Made by a program: the position numbers and the translations under genes. The notes beneath the pieces are model-generated. The model saw only the letters and a list, made by a program, of their open reading frames with translations. It did not search any database and was not told the DNA's origin. From Owenia fusiformis (taxonomy: Eukaryota; Annelida; Polychaeta; Sabellida; Oweniidae), in contig CAIIXF020000001.1 of the NCBI GenBank assembly GCA_903813345.2, positions 28,573,915 through 28,637,914 on the forward strand: a stretch of DNA of 64,000 nucleotides, in the 5' to 3' direction. Numbering within the stretch: the stretch's first letter is position 1; each line of letters opens with the position of its first letter. Positions 1-12,515 of the stretch are shown piece by piece.

Positions 1-2400
1 GTATATCTTAATAAAAAACGAGCAACGACACAGTTACAATTGCTCTTAGAATCACGTACGCCTCCATCTCAACTCCAACCCCGTCAACAACATTGTTTAT
101 GTGGTGGAGATATCAAATGAACACAACCTGTCCAATTTTGATACAGTTAAACACTGTTTCGACAACGATATTTATTGCTTTCTGCGCCAGAGAGATGCAA
201 GTGGGTCACCGTGATATTCAAGGGCAAGACTCTCTTTAGCGTCAAAATATTCAAGGAGACATCTCGTTTCTCACACATAAGAGGCCCTCAAGATAGACCT
301 ACATAAATCAAGATAAATTAAAACTGCCAAAGGGTTCTAAATTCAATTAGTATTATATTCTTGCAAAAGTGTATTTCTCTCGGGAATACTTTAATTCCTT
401 TAATATATAGGTCTGGATTTTGATAGACTCGTTTTCGCTAATGAGCACCGATATTTCCTCGTTATTCTGGAGTAATGGGGGAACATTTACGTTTTTGAAT
501 GGTAGCCCTAATTGCAAAGTGTTTCCTTTCAAGATACACCAATGATTTCTACATCTCTAGGGTTCCCATGGTAACATCTACAATCTTGTTATCTAGTTGA
601 CTAAAAATAGAGTGAGTAGACGGGGCGAATGAAACCAGGATGATGAATTACACCTCACGGAAGACACTGATATCATCATTCTTCATATTAGAGCTTATTA
701 GTGGGGCTGGTCATATTTGATAATATACATGTTACCAAATATTTACCAAAATATTAGCAGATTCCAGATTCCAGCTTTGATTTCATTAACTAAGTCAACA
801 TTGAGGTCAATTTGGCAGATACTACTAGTATCAATACTACAATATAATTATATTTATTATACTTATTCCATCTACATAAATTGATAAATAAATAAACATA
901 AATAAAAAAAATCTGTCATTGTGAATTGTGCACATTAATTTTGTAGTGGATTTGACTATTCAATTCTGTTGAATTGTATTGAAGAACGGTTGAGTTGTAG
1001 ATTTGCATCAAAACTTCTCTCTTCCGCTACTACAACTGCACAACCTTGCTTTCAAGCAACTAAGTTTCCCATAAGGCTACCCATGACGTATTTCAGTTTT
1101 CGTCATTCCAATACAATAATGGACAGTAGAACGTTCGGTAAAGGAAATAAGTACAGCAATATTCATTACAATCAATAATTAGCACATATCTGTATATACC
1201 ACAATAGCTCTACCTGTTGCTGGTGTATCTATTGATCGCAGTCAACATATCCTGCAATAATTAAACTTAGAAAGATTGAGCTGAGTATGTTTTACTTATA
1301 CGCCATTTTTCACATTTTATTCCGTTTATCGCATGATGACTTACAATCACACAATGTGTTAGGAGATTTTGTATTGTTGGCCTTATTCACTGATAATAAG
1401 TGTTGAAAAATAAAGAATATTTATTCCTATTGCATGTAATGTTTAATTTGGAAACACCAATGATATTTCACGAGTTTGGTAAATGGCAATGAATACTGAA
1501 ATGCGTGACGTACACATTTAGCGAACGCCATTTTAACACAAATGACGCTTTATGACGCAGACTTCGTCCTCGACGATGGGGCCTAATCGAATTCTTCCAT
1601 CATTACTGACTAACATAAACATCCATCTTTGTTGTTCTATCCTGAAATGCCACTTCTAAAACAGACTACCTTCAGACCTGTATTGTAATATATAGATTAC
1701 AGATGCTCCCAAAGATAAAATATGCTTATGCTTAACACAAACAAAATAGCTCAATTATGGCGGATGTGGGATTATAAGGGTTGTGCAAATACAACACATA
1801 CTACTCGTATATTCCGCTGCATACCATTCTGATATGGAATCCATAGCCAAGAATTTGCATAAGCTTTTCTATTGTAATTTCATTTGCCGACCGCCCAATC
1901 TGTTATTTTTGTTCGCGTCATGTTACATGATATTTTGCCTTCAATGGTGTTGGAAAATAACTAACATATGTAAGGATATATGATAGTTTTGAAACAGCGT
2001 TTGTGGAATAAGGCCAACGAATTTACCCATAGCGTTTGGTAAGGGCTAATTTGCCATAGTTATTTTACTTATTTACCTTATTTACATGGACCAAAATATC
2101 TCGATTGCAATGGCCTTCAAATCTTTGTGATTCACTGGAAAATACCTTCCACCAGAAAAAACTTGTTTTCAGATTTAACCTTTTAGATATTCACGTCAGG
2201 TTTCATTACCAGTTTTACAGTGTTTGAGCATCTGTTTCCAGTAGGCGTTTATTAATAATGTAAACTTTTGCCAAATGATACTGCCAAAAATATTAACGAT
2301 GAGGAGGGGTGGACTTTTGCATGTTTCGACCATCTTCTATTTGTAATCATAGTCTTTTAGTAACCTAATTCTACTGTATATGTGACTGTGAGTAAATTGC
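1..2400. other. No gene seen
   Basis: AT-rich, no convincing exon. A short inverted pair (TTGGCCTTATTCAC near 1379 and GTGGAATAAGGCCAA near 2003) may mark a decayed element. Confidence 0.6.
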
Positions 2401-2493
2401 TTTATTTTCAACGAACTATACGGAATGATGATAAATGATCTGTCAATTGCACTAATTCTGGTAAGAGTTTTCCTAGATATACTCTATACTCAC

Positions 2494-2699
2494 CCTCGTA
2501 GAAGCACCTTCTCCGTCTCGTGGTCAAAGGTCGGCTCCTGGACAACAGGTCATCGAGATCCAGCTCATCATACGACGGAATCTTTTTCTCGACATCATCT
2601 ATCGTTTTCTCCTCGGTTGTTGTCATAGAATTCTCCATATTTTTACAATTCTCCTCCGAAACATCGTTGGGTTTCATGTTGTGCTGCTCGAGACATAAC
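2494..2699 (-). CDS. Probable coding exon (N-terminal) of an unidentified gene extending leftward
   Basis: From an ATG at 2677 the frame reads MKPNDVSEENCKNMENSM, then acidic and charged sequence (IPSYDELDLDDLLSR), then a basic run TTRRRRCFYE. It stops being coding-like exactly at a consensus donor (TACGAGG/gtgagta). The frame is open upstream to an AG at 2700. I see no convincing next exon between 1 and 2460, so it may lie beyond the left edge. The composition suggests a cytoplasmic N-terminus. Family not recognised. Confidence 0.45.
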
Positions 2700-3251
2700 A
2701 CTGATCGGTAAAGGTATTTACGGCTAGCAACGATATAAATTCTTGGTACTAGATAGTACCAAGCAAGAAGTAAAGGGCTCCCTCACTGGTGTTTATGCAT
2801 TGAATTGCTAGTCACTACAAGTAGTTTACCAGAAGCACTCACAGCTTGGATATCTCTAAATGGTAAGTTCGTCTGCTTGATAAAGTCTACTTGACTGTAC
2901 CATTGATAAGTCACTCCGCTGTTGTAGGCTATGCACGGAGATGGTGTAGACTATATATGTTTGCTGGCAGCCTTGCCTCTGAATCATCCCTGCATTCTAA
3001 GGTCGACTGATGAGGAGAAATATTTACCTGGAAACACGTTCAGGTAACATCCAGGTAAAGGCTAAAAAATTAGGTCAGAAAAAATATGTGAATATATGAG
3101 AGGCGGCGTTTTCAGAAACGTCTTGCAAAAGATATTTAGCAATTCTGATGCAGTCTAACATTATACAGGATCTCCAGAAAGTCTCTTTATAAAGGTTAGA
3201 GACTTTGAATTGTAATTGTAAAGGAATTTTATGGACACCATGTACAACACC

Positions 3252-3529
3252 CATAGGCGTAGCCAGGGGTGCGGTACCCCACCTCCGCCCCCACAGCCAA
3301 TAACCATGAGATAAAAGAAGAAAAGAGCTTAAAATGCTTTTTATTTGTAGATTCTAGGTCAATTTTTTCCAGGTCAATTTTGAAGGAAGTTGCATCAATT
3401 TTTGTAAAATTCAAGATACATCTTATTGTTAGCTTGTTTATGCCACAATCGCAACCCCCGAACTGAAAACCGAATTCTTTTGGCGATCCCACCCCCCCCC
3501 CCCCCGACTGAAAGCAGGCTACGCCCCTG
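3252..3529. mobile_element. Short element with GGCGTAGCC inverted ends
   Basis: Left CATAGGCGTAGCCAGGGG, right (reverse complement) CAGGGGCGTAGCCTGC; ACACC flanks both sides (3247-3251 and 3530-3534). Contains a 14-C run. Open frames here are not genes. Confidence 0.55.
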
Positions 3530-3559
3530 ACACCCGAATAACACTTCTCTATTGATACA

Positions 3560-4650
3560 CGTTTATTTCTTGTTGCTTTGTCTTGTACTGTATTTCTATC
3601 TATACTAAATCTGGTATAGTATATTGTCTATGTTCCATCGATGAACGTAAGGTGTACCTAAAGTTTATACAAATAACCTTAGATAAACAGATTAATCATT
3701 CTGATAACTCGATTATATGAACAAATCAATGATGAATCTAAAAATACTCAAATTCAATCAGTGCTGATAACTTTGTGAATAAGGCTAAACGTGCTCGTAA
3801 TTACCAGAAAATCATTATTTTAGTATAAAGACCGGATTGTTCTCTGGAAGATAAGTGCTTGTTTGAAATACAACAGCAAGGTACTACAGTATATAGCCTG
3901 TATATTGGCCTAGGAGAGCCAACATATTATTCTATAAAATATTCTTGACCTTAATATTGAAGGGGGACTATTTCGGCTTGAATAAGACAAAATTACAATG
4001 TCCTGGTCGAGCAGTTCTTGTATTTTTCTTTATGTATTTTAGGTTTCGGTATTATTCTTTGGGTCCAGTTCATTCAGGTAATATAAACTACTCCGATAGA
4101 ATTTAATTAACAGGTTAACCCTAGTGGTAGTGTCAGATTCCACTTGCCTTACCAATAAGAAAGCCCCGTAGCTGCCCCCCTTGGCTGTCCTTATTAGTTG
4201 TATGTGTGTATATTTATACCATTAATGTTCATACCTATCCTCTAAACCGTCTCGTTCTTCTTTTCTCTCAGGCTCCGGCTTCGATGCTTTTATAAGTCAC
4301 TCCCCCTCGTACTATATCCTTCTCTTACCTTGTTATCTCATACTCCGAAAACGTCATGCCTTGGAAACGTTGCACTTGGAAATGTTGAAATATGGTGATT
4401 CGTCAAATCAGTCCTTGAATATGATAGGTTTCATTATTTTGCTCTGTTTACAAGTTCAAAAGAACATTTGTTGGTTTAGTACGTATGAACTGTTTGAAGT
4501 AAATAAAAGCTATGTCACTTGAAAGCAGTCACGTTAGCCTTTAAACATGTTTTTAATTTAAAAACAATTTTGTTTACAATGAATAACGTACTTGTCATTT
4601 TTAAGCATTAGCCTTGGGCCCATCACCCTAAAATGATGAAAACAATAATG
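3560..4650. other. No gene seen
   Basis: AT-rich single-copy-looking DNA without splice-bounded open frames. Confidence 0.6.
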
Positions 4651-4660
4651 AAAGTATAGA

Positions 4661-5664
4661 AACTAGAAAAACAGCAACTCCACGGAGTAGCAAATCCCAC
4701 CGAACGGCAGTTGAGTTACCAAAGATTACTAAAATGAAAATGAAAAATGGCAGCCATTCTGAAGATCAGCCGCCATCTTAAAGGTTTTTCTCGAACAGAG
4801 CTACTGTGTTTCTAGGCATCAGCATATAAAATTTGAACCAAATCTGTTCACTGGTATTTGACTTATCAAAGATTACGTTTTTTCTTATGAAAAATGGCTA
4901 CCATTTTGAAATTCAGCCGCCATCTTGAAAAATTTTTCTCGAACAGATCTACTGTGTCCCTAGGGATCATCATATAAAAAATGAGCCAAATCTGTTCACT
5001 GGTATTTGAGTTATCAAAGATTACGTTTTTTACGAAAAATGGCGTCCATTTTGAAATTCAGCCGCCATCTTGAAAATTCTTTCTCGAACAGATCTCCTTT
5101 GTCCCTAGGCATCATCATATAAAATTTGAGCCAAATCCGTTCACTGGTATTTGAGTTATCAAAGATTACCTTTTTTACGAAAAATTGCCGCCATTTTGAA
5201 TATCAAGCCGCCATCTTGAAAATTCTTTCTTGAACAGATCTATTGTGTCCCTAGGCATTATCATATAAAATTTGAGCCAAATCCGTTCACTGGTATTTGA
5301 GTTATCAAAGATTAAGTTTTTTTACGAAAAATGGCCGCCATTTTGAAATCTAGCCACCATCTTGAAAATTTTTACTCGAACATATCTACTGTGTCGCTAG
5401 GCACCAGCATATAAAATTTGAACCAAATCCGCAAACTAGTATTTGAGTAATTAAAGATTACATTTTTTTACGAAAAATGGCGGCCATTTTGAATTCAGTG
5501 GCCATTTTCAAAATTCCTTCTCGAGCAGAGGTCCTACAGCCATAAGGCATAAGTCTATAAAATTTGAATCAAATCCGCGAAACGGTATTTGAGTTATCGC
5601 CCGGACAAACAGACGGACGGACGGCTTTCCTATATCCCTCTCGAACTTCGTTCGGTGGGATAAT
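4661..5664 (+). mobile_element. Pearl/Helentron-like non-autonomous element with ~180-bp core repeats
   Basis: The 5' end carries CGGAGTAGCAAATCCCACCG and the 3' end GAACTTCGTTCGGTGGGATA, giving subterminal inverted CCCACCGAAC/GTTCGGTGGG and a small 3' hairpin (GAAC-TTC-GTTC). The core is about five tandem units with AAAATGG(C/T)GGCCATTTTGAA, CCATCTTGAAAATT, CTGTGTCCCTAGGCAT and ATTTGAGTTATCAAAGATTA. It ends with an ACGG microsatellite (CAGACGGACGGACGG). The layout matches the Pearl family of bivalves and helitron-derived HINEs (family knowledge). Confidence 0.75.
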
Positions 5665-5672
5665 AAAGGTTA

Positions 5673-6203
5673 AGCTTGTTTTCGCAAACGCAACCATCGG
5701 TTGTCGGCTACCGGATTAACCTACTCAGTAGTAAAACCTTATTTAACACCTCTCGACTCTAGTGGACAACCTGCCTCCACACATACTAATGTAGATCGAC
5801 TTATTTATAAATTATCGTCTCTCCCTACCAACACTGAACTTTTTTCTCGGCACTTTTATGTTCAATAAACTCTACTCGGGTCTTACTGTATTTTATAGGC
5901 AACTCATCTAAATATGAATAGTAAAGTTATACCATTCATATTGAAATGAGTTGGTCATAAAATAGTAGGTTAATCCTGTAGCCGACAGCCGAAAGTTGCA
6001 TTCGTGAATACAAGCTAGTTTAAATAAACGAATGCAAATAATGGGCATCGGCTACCGGGTTAACCTACTATTTTATGGGCAACTTATCTAAATATGAATA
6101 GCACCTGCCTCTATTCCATTCATATTTATATGAGTTGGTCATCATACAATTGTAGGTTAATCTGGTAGCCGACAGACGAAAGTTGCATTCGCGAATACAA
6201 GCT
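5673..6203. mobile_element. Two adjacent foldback MITEs
   Basis: First: 5673-6015, arms AGCTTGTTTTCGCAAACGCA and its near complement, with GGTTGTCGGCTACCGGATTA and TAATCCTGTAGCCGACAGCC. Second: ~6030-6203, same family (GGCTACCGGGTTAACCTACT and AGGTTAATCTGGTAGCCGAC). They share the TCTAAATATGAATAG interior. Confidence 0.65.
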
Positions 6204-6413
6204 AAGCTACACGTTTTTGACAGAATTGTACGTGGACTTTTCAAAGTATTATTCACTTTGTATATATATATTACTACACACTTGAAATGGATACTTAGAT
6301 TTCATTCCATGTAATTTAACAGAAATCAAAATATTGACGGAGTGAAAGCGGTTACAATGACCCATACTTACATCAATTTTCAACGTTTTCTAAGCCCTTG
6401 ACATCTATATACT

Positions 6414-6660
6414 GTATATCCTTTATTACATTTTTACTCACTCGGGCAGTAAATACCACAGGCAAAGGCCGATATGAATTATTTTTAAATAAAGATGGCA
6501 TGGTCTGTGTTTATTTATAAATATTCTCTAAAAAGATAATACTGAATTCTGTTGGTGCTGCCATCTTTATATCGGCCAAGAACCTATGGTAAATACAACA
6601 AAGGGGAGAATCGATCCCCAGATGAATATATATAATACTACACGTTCACATATAAGTTGT
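6414..6660. repeat. Repeat copy interrupted by the hAT MITE
   Basis: Flanks of the MITE (CATTTTTACTCACTCGGGCA on the left, AATACTACACGTTCACRTAT on the right) match the continuous copy at 12412-12515. Confidence 0.75.
6457..6588. mobile_element. 132-bp hAT-type MITE with 8-bp TSD GTAAATAC
   Basis: Termini CACAGGCAAAGGCCGATAT and, reversed, CATAGGTTCTTGGCCGATAT, followed inward by AAAGATGGCA on both arms. GTAAATAC is at 6449-6456 and 6589-6596. The paralogous repeat at 12412-12515 lacks the insertion. Confidence 0.85.
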
Positions 6661-7100
6661 CCTAAAATGTGTTGCTAACCTCCAGAGGGGGAGAAACACC
6701 AGAATTCAAAGATGACATACGCTTATAATGTAAATCTGTATTGAGATGACATCGTCGCTGATTGGTCAGAAGTCGACAAACAAATGACGTCATCAATGGC
6801 GGTTTCAAAATTTTCGAAATACGCTTCGAATAATACTATGTTCATTTCTGGCGTGTTAACCAATATCATAGCTTCTCATTTCACAACAAGATAAAGAAAG
6901 GTGTACGGAATATGCCTATGTCAATTAAAACATCCCATCGAAGTGTAGTATTTGATAACTAGCCGATGAAAATTCGAACGAACGAAGGTGGTAAGCAAGA
7001 GAGGTAAATATGTCTGTCATCTTTAAACTCTGGGGCTTTCCCTCCTCTTGCTAACCTCCATATATAATGACTTTGTTGTATCTAACTGCACATAGATGTT
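6661..7100. other. No gene seen
   Basis: Non-coding. GCTAACCTCCA occurs at both ends of the stretch (~6674 and ~7050), perhaps the limits of an old repeat. Confidence 0.4.
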
Positions 7101-7106
7101 GTATTG

Positions 7107-7270
7107 TTATGTCACCACCCGGGTGTCACCACCAGAAGTGATGACATTTTGTTATGATCTCCATCTTTTTTGTATACGGTGTTCGGCGGTAGGCGGTTGG
7201 TGTTCGGAGGTTGGTTGGTGCGTCTGTAACAAATGGAAGGTGGGTGGCATTTTGCATATTAATGCCTTGT
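7107..7270 (-). repeat. Dispersed ~120-160-bp element, copy 1 of 7
   Basis: Family consensus on its own strand: ACAAGGCATTAACATGCAAA, ATGTCACCACCTGCCATTTG, TTACAGACGCC, AGTTGGAGACTATAACAATA, ending in a hairpin TCACCACTTCTGGTGGTGAC. This copy is inverted; its frames (7096-7423) are shadows. Confidence 0.75.
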
Positions 7271-7833
7271 ATATATTTGTCGATGCAAAATGTGCCTTCG
7301 ACAATATCAATCGAACATGTTTTTGCAAGGTTGACTCCAAATGTACCAAATGTGGCCGGCACTTTGAAATCGGTAGACGAGAGGAGCAATGCTTCACTAC
7401 AAGAGTTATCCTCTAATTTATAAAGAACTCATTTCCCGATACCCTTATACCCAATATTGGGCAGGTAAATTCTAAAGGGGTGTCATTCTACATGTTTATG
7501 TTCAAGTTCTCTAAACAAATGTTCAGTTTAACCTTCTTGTTGCACACGCACCACAACACAACTTTAGGCACCAATACGTTTTTATGAGAAATTCTTTCAG
7601 GAACAACGATCCAATATTTTGGATTAACGATTGTCACACTAAGTTTACATTTCAATATCTAGCTTATTGGCACACGTATATTAGGAAATATCTACTTAAG
7701 GATGATTGAGGTTCATTATACCCCGGCGTTATACCAGGTGAGGAGTACTAATATGAGGCAATAGTTGAGGCTTTGGGCAACTATTCAAACAAGCCAATAA
7801 CATGATATATAGCTGTTACCTATCTACATTGTG

Positions 7834-9613
7834 CAGGGCCGTCAGATGGGGGGGGGGGTGCGATGGGTGCGACCGCACCCCCCTTTGTCACCCCCCAAAA
7901 TAAATTTGAAAATTCAAATTTTTTTTTTTTTGAAAAATAGTTTTTTTTGTAATTTTTTTTTCATTGACTCATACACTTTGAAAGTACCCAGAAAGCACCA
8001 AATAGCATCTTAAAATTGTAAAATTTTCTAGGGGTATTGGCCACCCCTCACCCCCCCCCCCCCACAAAACAATGGAAAAGTTCTAAATTTATTTTAGAGT
8101 TTTGTCTCAGACACTTTTAAAGTGCCCAGATATCATCAAATAGCTCCTTGATATAGTTAGTGTTTCTGGGGGACTTACTCCCCCTCTTGCATCTTGCACT
8201 TGCAACCCCCCCCCCCTCTGGCGCCCCCCCCCCCTTGACCCCCCCCCCCCCCCCAAAAAAAAATAAAATTGTGATTTTCTCAAATTCTTTAATTGACTCA
8301 TACACTTTGAAAGTGCCCAGAAAGCACCAAATAGCGTCGTAAAATTGTAAAATTTTCTAGGGGGAGTGGGCCACCTCTCACACTCCAAACAAAACAATGG
8401 AAAAGTTCTGAATTTGTTTTATGTATTGTCTCAGACACTTTTAAATTGCCCAGACATCATCAAATAGCTGCTTGATAAAGTTAATGATTCTGAAAGACTA
8501 ACACTTACTCGCCCTCTGGCATCCCCACTCCACCTCCCCCTCTGGCAGCCCCCTCCTTTAACACCCCCCCCCCCCAAAAAAGAAGAGATTTTTCAAATTT
8601 TTTTATTGACTCATACCTTTTGAAAGTGCCCAGAAAGCACCAAATAGCATCTTAAAATTGTAAAATTTTCTTGGGAAATAGGCACTTTTAGGCACAGACA
8701 CTTTTAAAGTGCCCAAACTTCATCGAATAGCACCTTGATATTGCAAATTTTGATATGGGGGACAAACACTTGCTTCCCCTCTGGCACCCCAGCCCCACCT
8801 CCCCCTCTGGCACCCCTCCCCCCCCCCCCCTTTGACACCCCCAAAATTTGAAAAAAATTGTGATTGTTTTTTTCAATGCTTTTATTGACTAATACACTTT
8901 AAAAGTGCCCAGAAGCACCAAATATCATCTTTAAATTGTAAAATTTTCTAGGAGAGTTAGCCACCCCTCACATCCCCCACAAAACAAAATATTCTGAATT
9001 TCATGTATTGTCTCAGATATTTTTTAAGTGCCCAGACATCATCAAATAGCACCTTGATATGGTCAATATCTCTGGGGGACAACCCCTTGCTCCCCTACTG
9101 GCACCCCACCCCACTTTACCCTCTCATCCTCTTTGACACCCCCAAAAGAATTTGAAAAAAATTCACATTTTTCTTATTGACTCATAACGCACAGGCGTAC
9201 CAGATGGTTGCAAATTCGCTCCAAATACAACCAAATTTCAAAATTTTCCTGGGGGAGAACCCCCAGACCGCCCTGAATGCTCGGTTTTTTATTCACTCAA
9301 CTCTTATTCCCATGGTGGTGGCTTACTTCTTAGAAACTTACACTTTGAAAGTGCCCAGAAAGCACCAAATAGCATCTCAAAACTGTAAAATTTTCTAGGG
9401 GGAGTGGACCACTCCTCACACCCCCCACAAAACAATTGGAACGTTTGGAAGTTGCATGCATTTGTTAATTCCAAACCAATATAGGGAGTAACTGACCCCC
9501 CCCCCCTCTGTCTTACGCGATTTAATTTACGCGGCAAAAAAATGACAATTTTACATTCTCTTTAGTAAGCTAAAAACCGCACCCCCCTTGGAGAAAAGTG
9601 TCTTACGGGCCTG
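7834..9613. mobile_element. Repeat-rich element with CAGGGCCGT termini and 5-bp TSD TTGTG
   Basis: Left end CAGGGCCGTCAGAT and right end (reverse complement) CAGGCCCGTAAGAC; TTGTG flanks both ends (7829-7833 and 9614-9618). Inside are about five imperfect ~300-400 bp units repeating CACTTTGAAAGTGCCCAGAA, AAATTGTAAAATTTTC and C-homopolymers of 10-16 bases. Glycine/proline-rich frames over it are artefacts. hAT5-like termini are inferred. Confidence 0.55.
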
Positions 9614-9683
9614 TTGTGTATCTAGATATGTACATTATTAAAAGAGGGCAACACTGTACAACTCCGACAGTTTGATGCAGTCA

Positions 9684-9783
9684 GGTCGTACCCTTTGCAT
9701 TCTTTCCGACTTCGCATCTCAAAAGAGAGGTTCGTCTAACTCTTCAGTAGTTTATAACTAGACTCTGCGCGCAGGGTAGTCAA
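9684..9783. repeat. ~100-bp repeat, inverted relative to 18068-18172
   Basis: Shares TACCCTTTGCATTC, CTCTGCGCGCAGGGTA and intervening sequence with the reverse complement at 18068-18172. Confidence 0.6.
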
Positions 9784-10025
9784 GTCGCAGAGTCGTTTCA
9801 AAATCTAAGATGGCTCTCAAAGTGAGTAAGTGACATCAAGACCACAGCCTGGTCAGTTACTTTCAGTCTAAAAGCCCCCCCCCCCCCATCTGGCCGTGAG
9901 CTTCAAGCTTACTTTCGATTTGACCATTACCGTTTGAGGACCAATTAAATGATTTATAGAGATTAAAATGCACTGATCATCATATTCAAGTGGAGATTTT
10001 GCATCTAATTCAATTTAAGCAATAC

Positions 10026-10167
10026 ACCTTTCTAATAAACCTTGGTATACATTTTGCTTACACCAAAGAACCTAGAATAATTGACCAGATCGGTGATGTC
10101 ATGCGAGTAGTAGGTCGTCATAAATCTGGCCAATGAGTTTTTGATGGCAAGGTTTATTGGAAAAGTC
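10026..10167. mobile_element. Small MITE (19-bp inverted ends)
   Basis: ACCTTTCTAATAAACCTTG at the left and CAAGGTTTATTGGAAAAGT at the right are inverted with two mismatches. The interior is unrelated. Target duplication not resolved. Confidence 0.45.
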
Positions 10168-10556
10168 TATCGGGGGCCATAAAACCAATCGGGAAAACAC
10201 TTGACATTATGCAATATATGTGAACAGTAAAGGCAATAAATAAATAATAAACATCACAATTGTACCCTTCTTATCAGATTTGATATAACTTGCGCTTTAT
10301 CTGACAAAAACAAAGGTAGTTGATTTTTTCGACGTTTTTCTAGTCCTAGTTTTTACATTTTGATCCATGAGATCAATAGATTATTTGCCATATAGAAGGG
10401 TGAATAGATGGCAGCATGTGTGTTGGTAGAAATGGTTAGGCCGGAATACATGGAGACATATGGCAAGAGTCACTTAATTTCATGATCTTGTATTTCAATT
10501 TGGATTAACGTAAAACACCAAAAGGATGTAGCTACATGTGGATTGTGATTAAAAAA

Positions 10557-11583
10557 GTAGCCGGGACAGAACAAGTCCAAAGTCTGTATTTTTACTCTCA
10601 TTTATTCACTTTTAAGAGTTAATCGACCACATTTTGCATACATATTCCCTGGAGAAATCCTAAATTAGAATTTATTTGGTTTTAATTATGATTTATTTCT
10701 TAAATATAGGGAAACATTTAATTCTGATAGGTCTATTATCAAAATTTGCCATTTTGTGTGACAAATGCAACATTTTGACGTAATTAATAAAAGCCCAAGT
10801 TATAAATGACATAAACAATATGGTATCTCTTATCATCCTAGTCTCTATCATCCTAGTTATTTTTTGCCAGTCGTCAGATCATGCATTTGAAGTGTACCCC
10901 AAAGAGAAATGCATTCATTGATTGTGGTAAGTAGTGAATTGGCAAAACAATGGTGAAGCCAAACCATCATTTTGCCCCATTTTGGTGCTTATTTTTCCAT
11001 TAATAGTCATTTGGTACCACCATGACATCACAATATAGCATCTGACGTCATAATATAGGTACCAAAATGAAGCACGAACTACTAGCTTTAACATATCAAA
11101 TATGTCACTATTCATTTGATTAAAATGGTAACTGGAATAAGTTCAAAAGGTATGCCACTCCCTTACCCCATCCATTTTTCTCAAATAATGTAGGTATCTT
11201 CAGGGGTCGATTTTTGGCCCCGTATTATTGAAAATACCATGTTTCGGCATACACATTTTCTCCAAAATATCTCAATTACTTAAAACAGTTACATTTGTGC
11301 TGAATAAGAAAACATGTGCTCATCATGGATTTATTAAATCAAAAAAAGTGATTTGATCATTTACGTCAATATGTTGCATTTGCTGCACAAAATGGCAAAT
11401 TTTGATTATAGACCAATCAGAATCAAATGTTTCCCCATTTTCAACAAATATTAATTAAAACCAATAAAACTCTATGTTAGGATTTCTCCAGGGAATATGT
11501 ATTCAAAATGTGGTGACTTAACTCTTAAAAGTGAAGAAATAAAAGTATAGATATAACCCTGAGACTTGTTTTGTCCCGGCTAC
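10557..11583. mobile_element. 1.03-kb element with ~230-bp terminal inverted repeats
   Basis: Ends GTAGCCGGGACAGAACAAG and CTTGTTTTGTCCCGGCTAC. Arms 10557-10790 and ~11360-11583 share CCTGGAGAAATCCTAA and AAAATTTGCCATTTTGTG in inverse orientation. A diverged solo end occurs at ~63290 (GTAGCTGGGACAGAACA). No transposase frame. Confidence 0.8.
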
Positions 11584-11912
11584 TATTTACAAATAACACT
11601 TGCGAGACTGTTATTGGCAAGTCGGTTGCCAGTTTTCGAAATGAAGAGCGCATGTGTTTGAAAAAGAAAAACAGTTTTTAAGAATAATATTATATAACTT
11701 TAATTAGAATGTTATCTTATATTCCGAAGAATTAAAGTTACATTCATGCGATACCCTAAAAATACAAGTGCGCCACCTTTTTGCGATGTATACGTCAACA
11801 ATTGTTGCCATGGTGGCACTCCTAATAAAATGGGGATGCTCATACACCGGGCTTATACATAATCCAAGTAACTACGATGTCGAGAGGGATGTGACTAGAT
11901 CAGTTCCGAACT

Positions 11913-12175
11913 TCATGAATCACTCGCACTAATGAAGTCAGCAATCGTAATTCTAACTTTATCTATCTTAGAGGTGATCATGATCAGCCAATTTAATCCT
12001 AATGTAGCAATATCGCCTAAAATAACAGTTTTAGAGGTGGTGCGAGTGAAATAATGGCATACATTGATTGTTAGAACAGCTTGATATTTGCAAGATTTAG
12101 CGATATAATCATTTAAGCCTTTATAAATGTCAATGTCTAAAGTAGTCAACTGTCTGTAGACACCAGAGTAATAAG
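11913..12175. repeat. Dispersed repeat, intact copy (empty site for the 2.15-kb element)
   Basis: Matches 15130-15278 (GATCAGCC, AATCCTRATGTAGC) and continues into sequence found at 17441-17545 (TTAGAACAGCTTGATATTTG, GTCTGTRGACA). The junction GCATACATTG equals one copy of the insertion target. Confidence 0.8.
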
Positions 12176-12411
12176 CCCCTGGTTAATTAAGGTATCACGT
12201 CAGGTATTTTTCAAAATGTTGTGAGACGTTTCTATTGCTATTTAACAACATCAGGAAATTGGCACTTGATTCAATCAAGAATCATACGTTGTCTCTAGAA
12301 TGCTCCTCATATTAATCTTATTGTAAATAAAATAAAATAAAATTTCTTTTGATTTTGAATCTTCAAACATGTGATCGAGTATATTTATGATCAGAAAAAA
12401 ACAATATTTGT

Positions 12412-12515
12412 ATACATCCTTTATTACATTTTTACTCACTCGGGCAGTAAATACTAAAGGGGAGAAACAATCCCCAGAGGACCATAATACTACACGTTCA
12501 CGTATAAGCTACCTT
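12412..12515. repeat. Uninterrupted copy of the 6414-6660 repeat (empty site)
   Basis: Reads ACTCGGGCAGTAAATAC then TAAAGGGGAGAAACAATCCC without the 132-bp insertion. Confidence 0.8.

Noticed and set aside
8107-8876. Glycine/proline-rich small open frames
   Set aside because: Produced by C/G homopolymer runs inside a repeated element.
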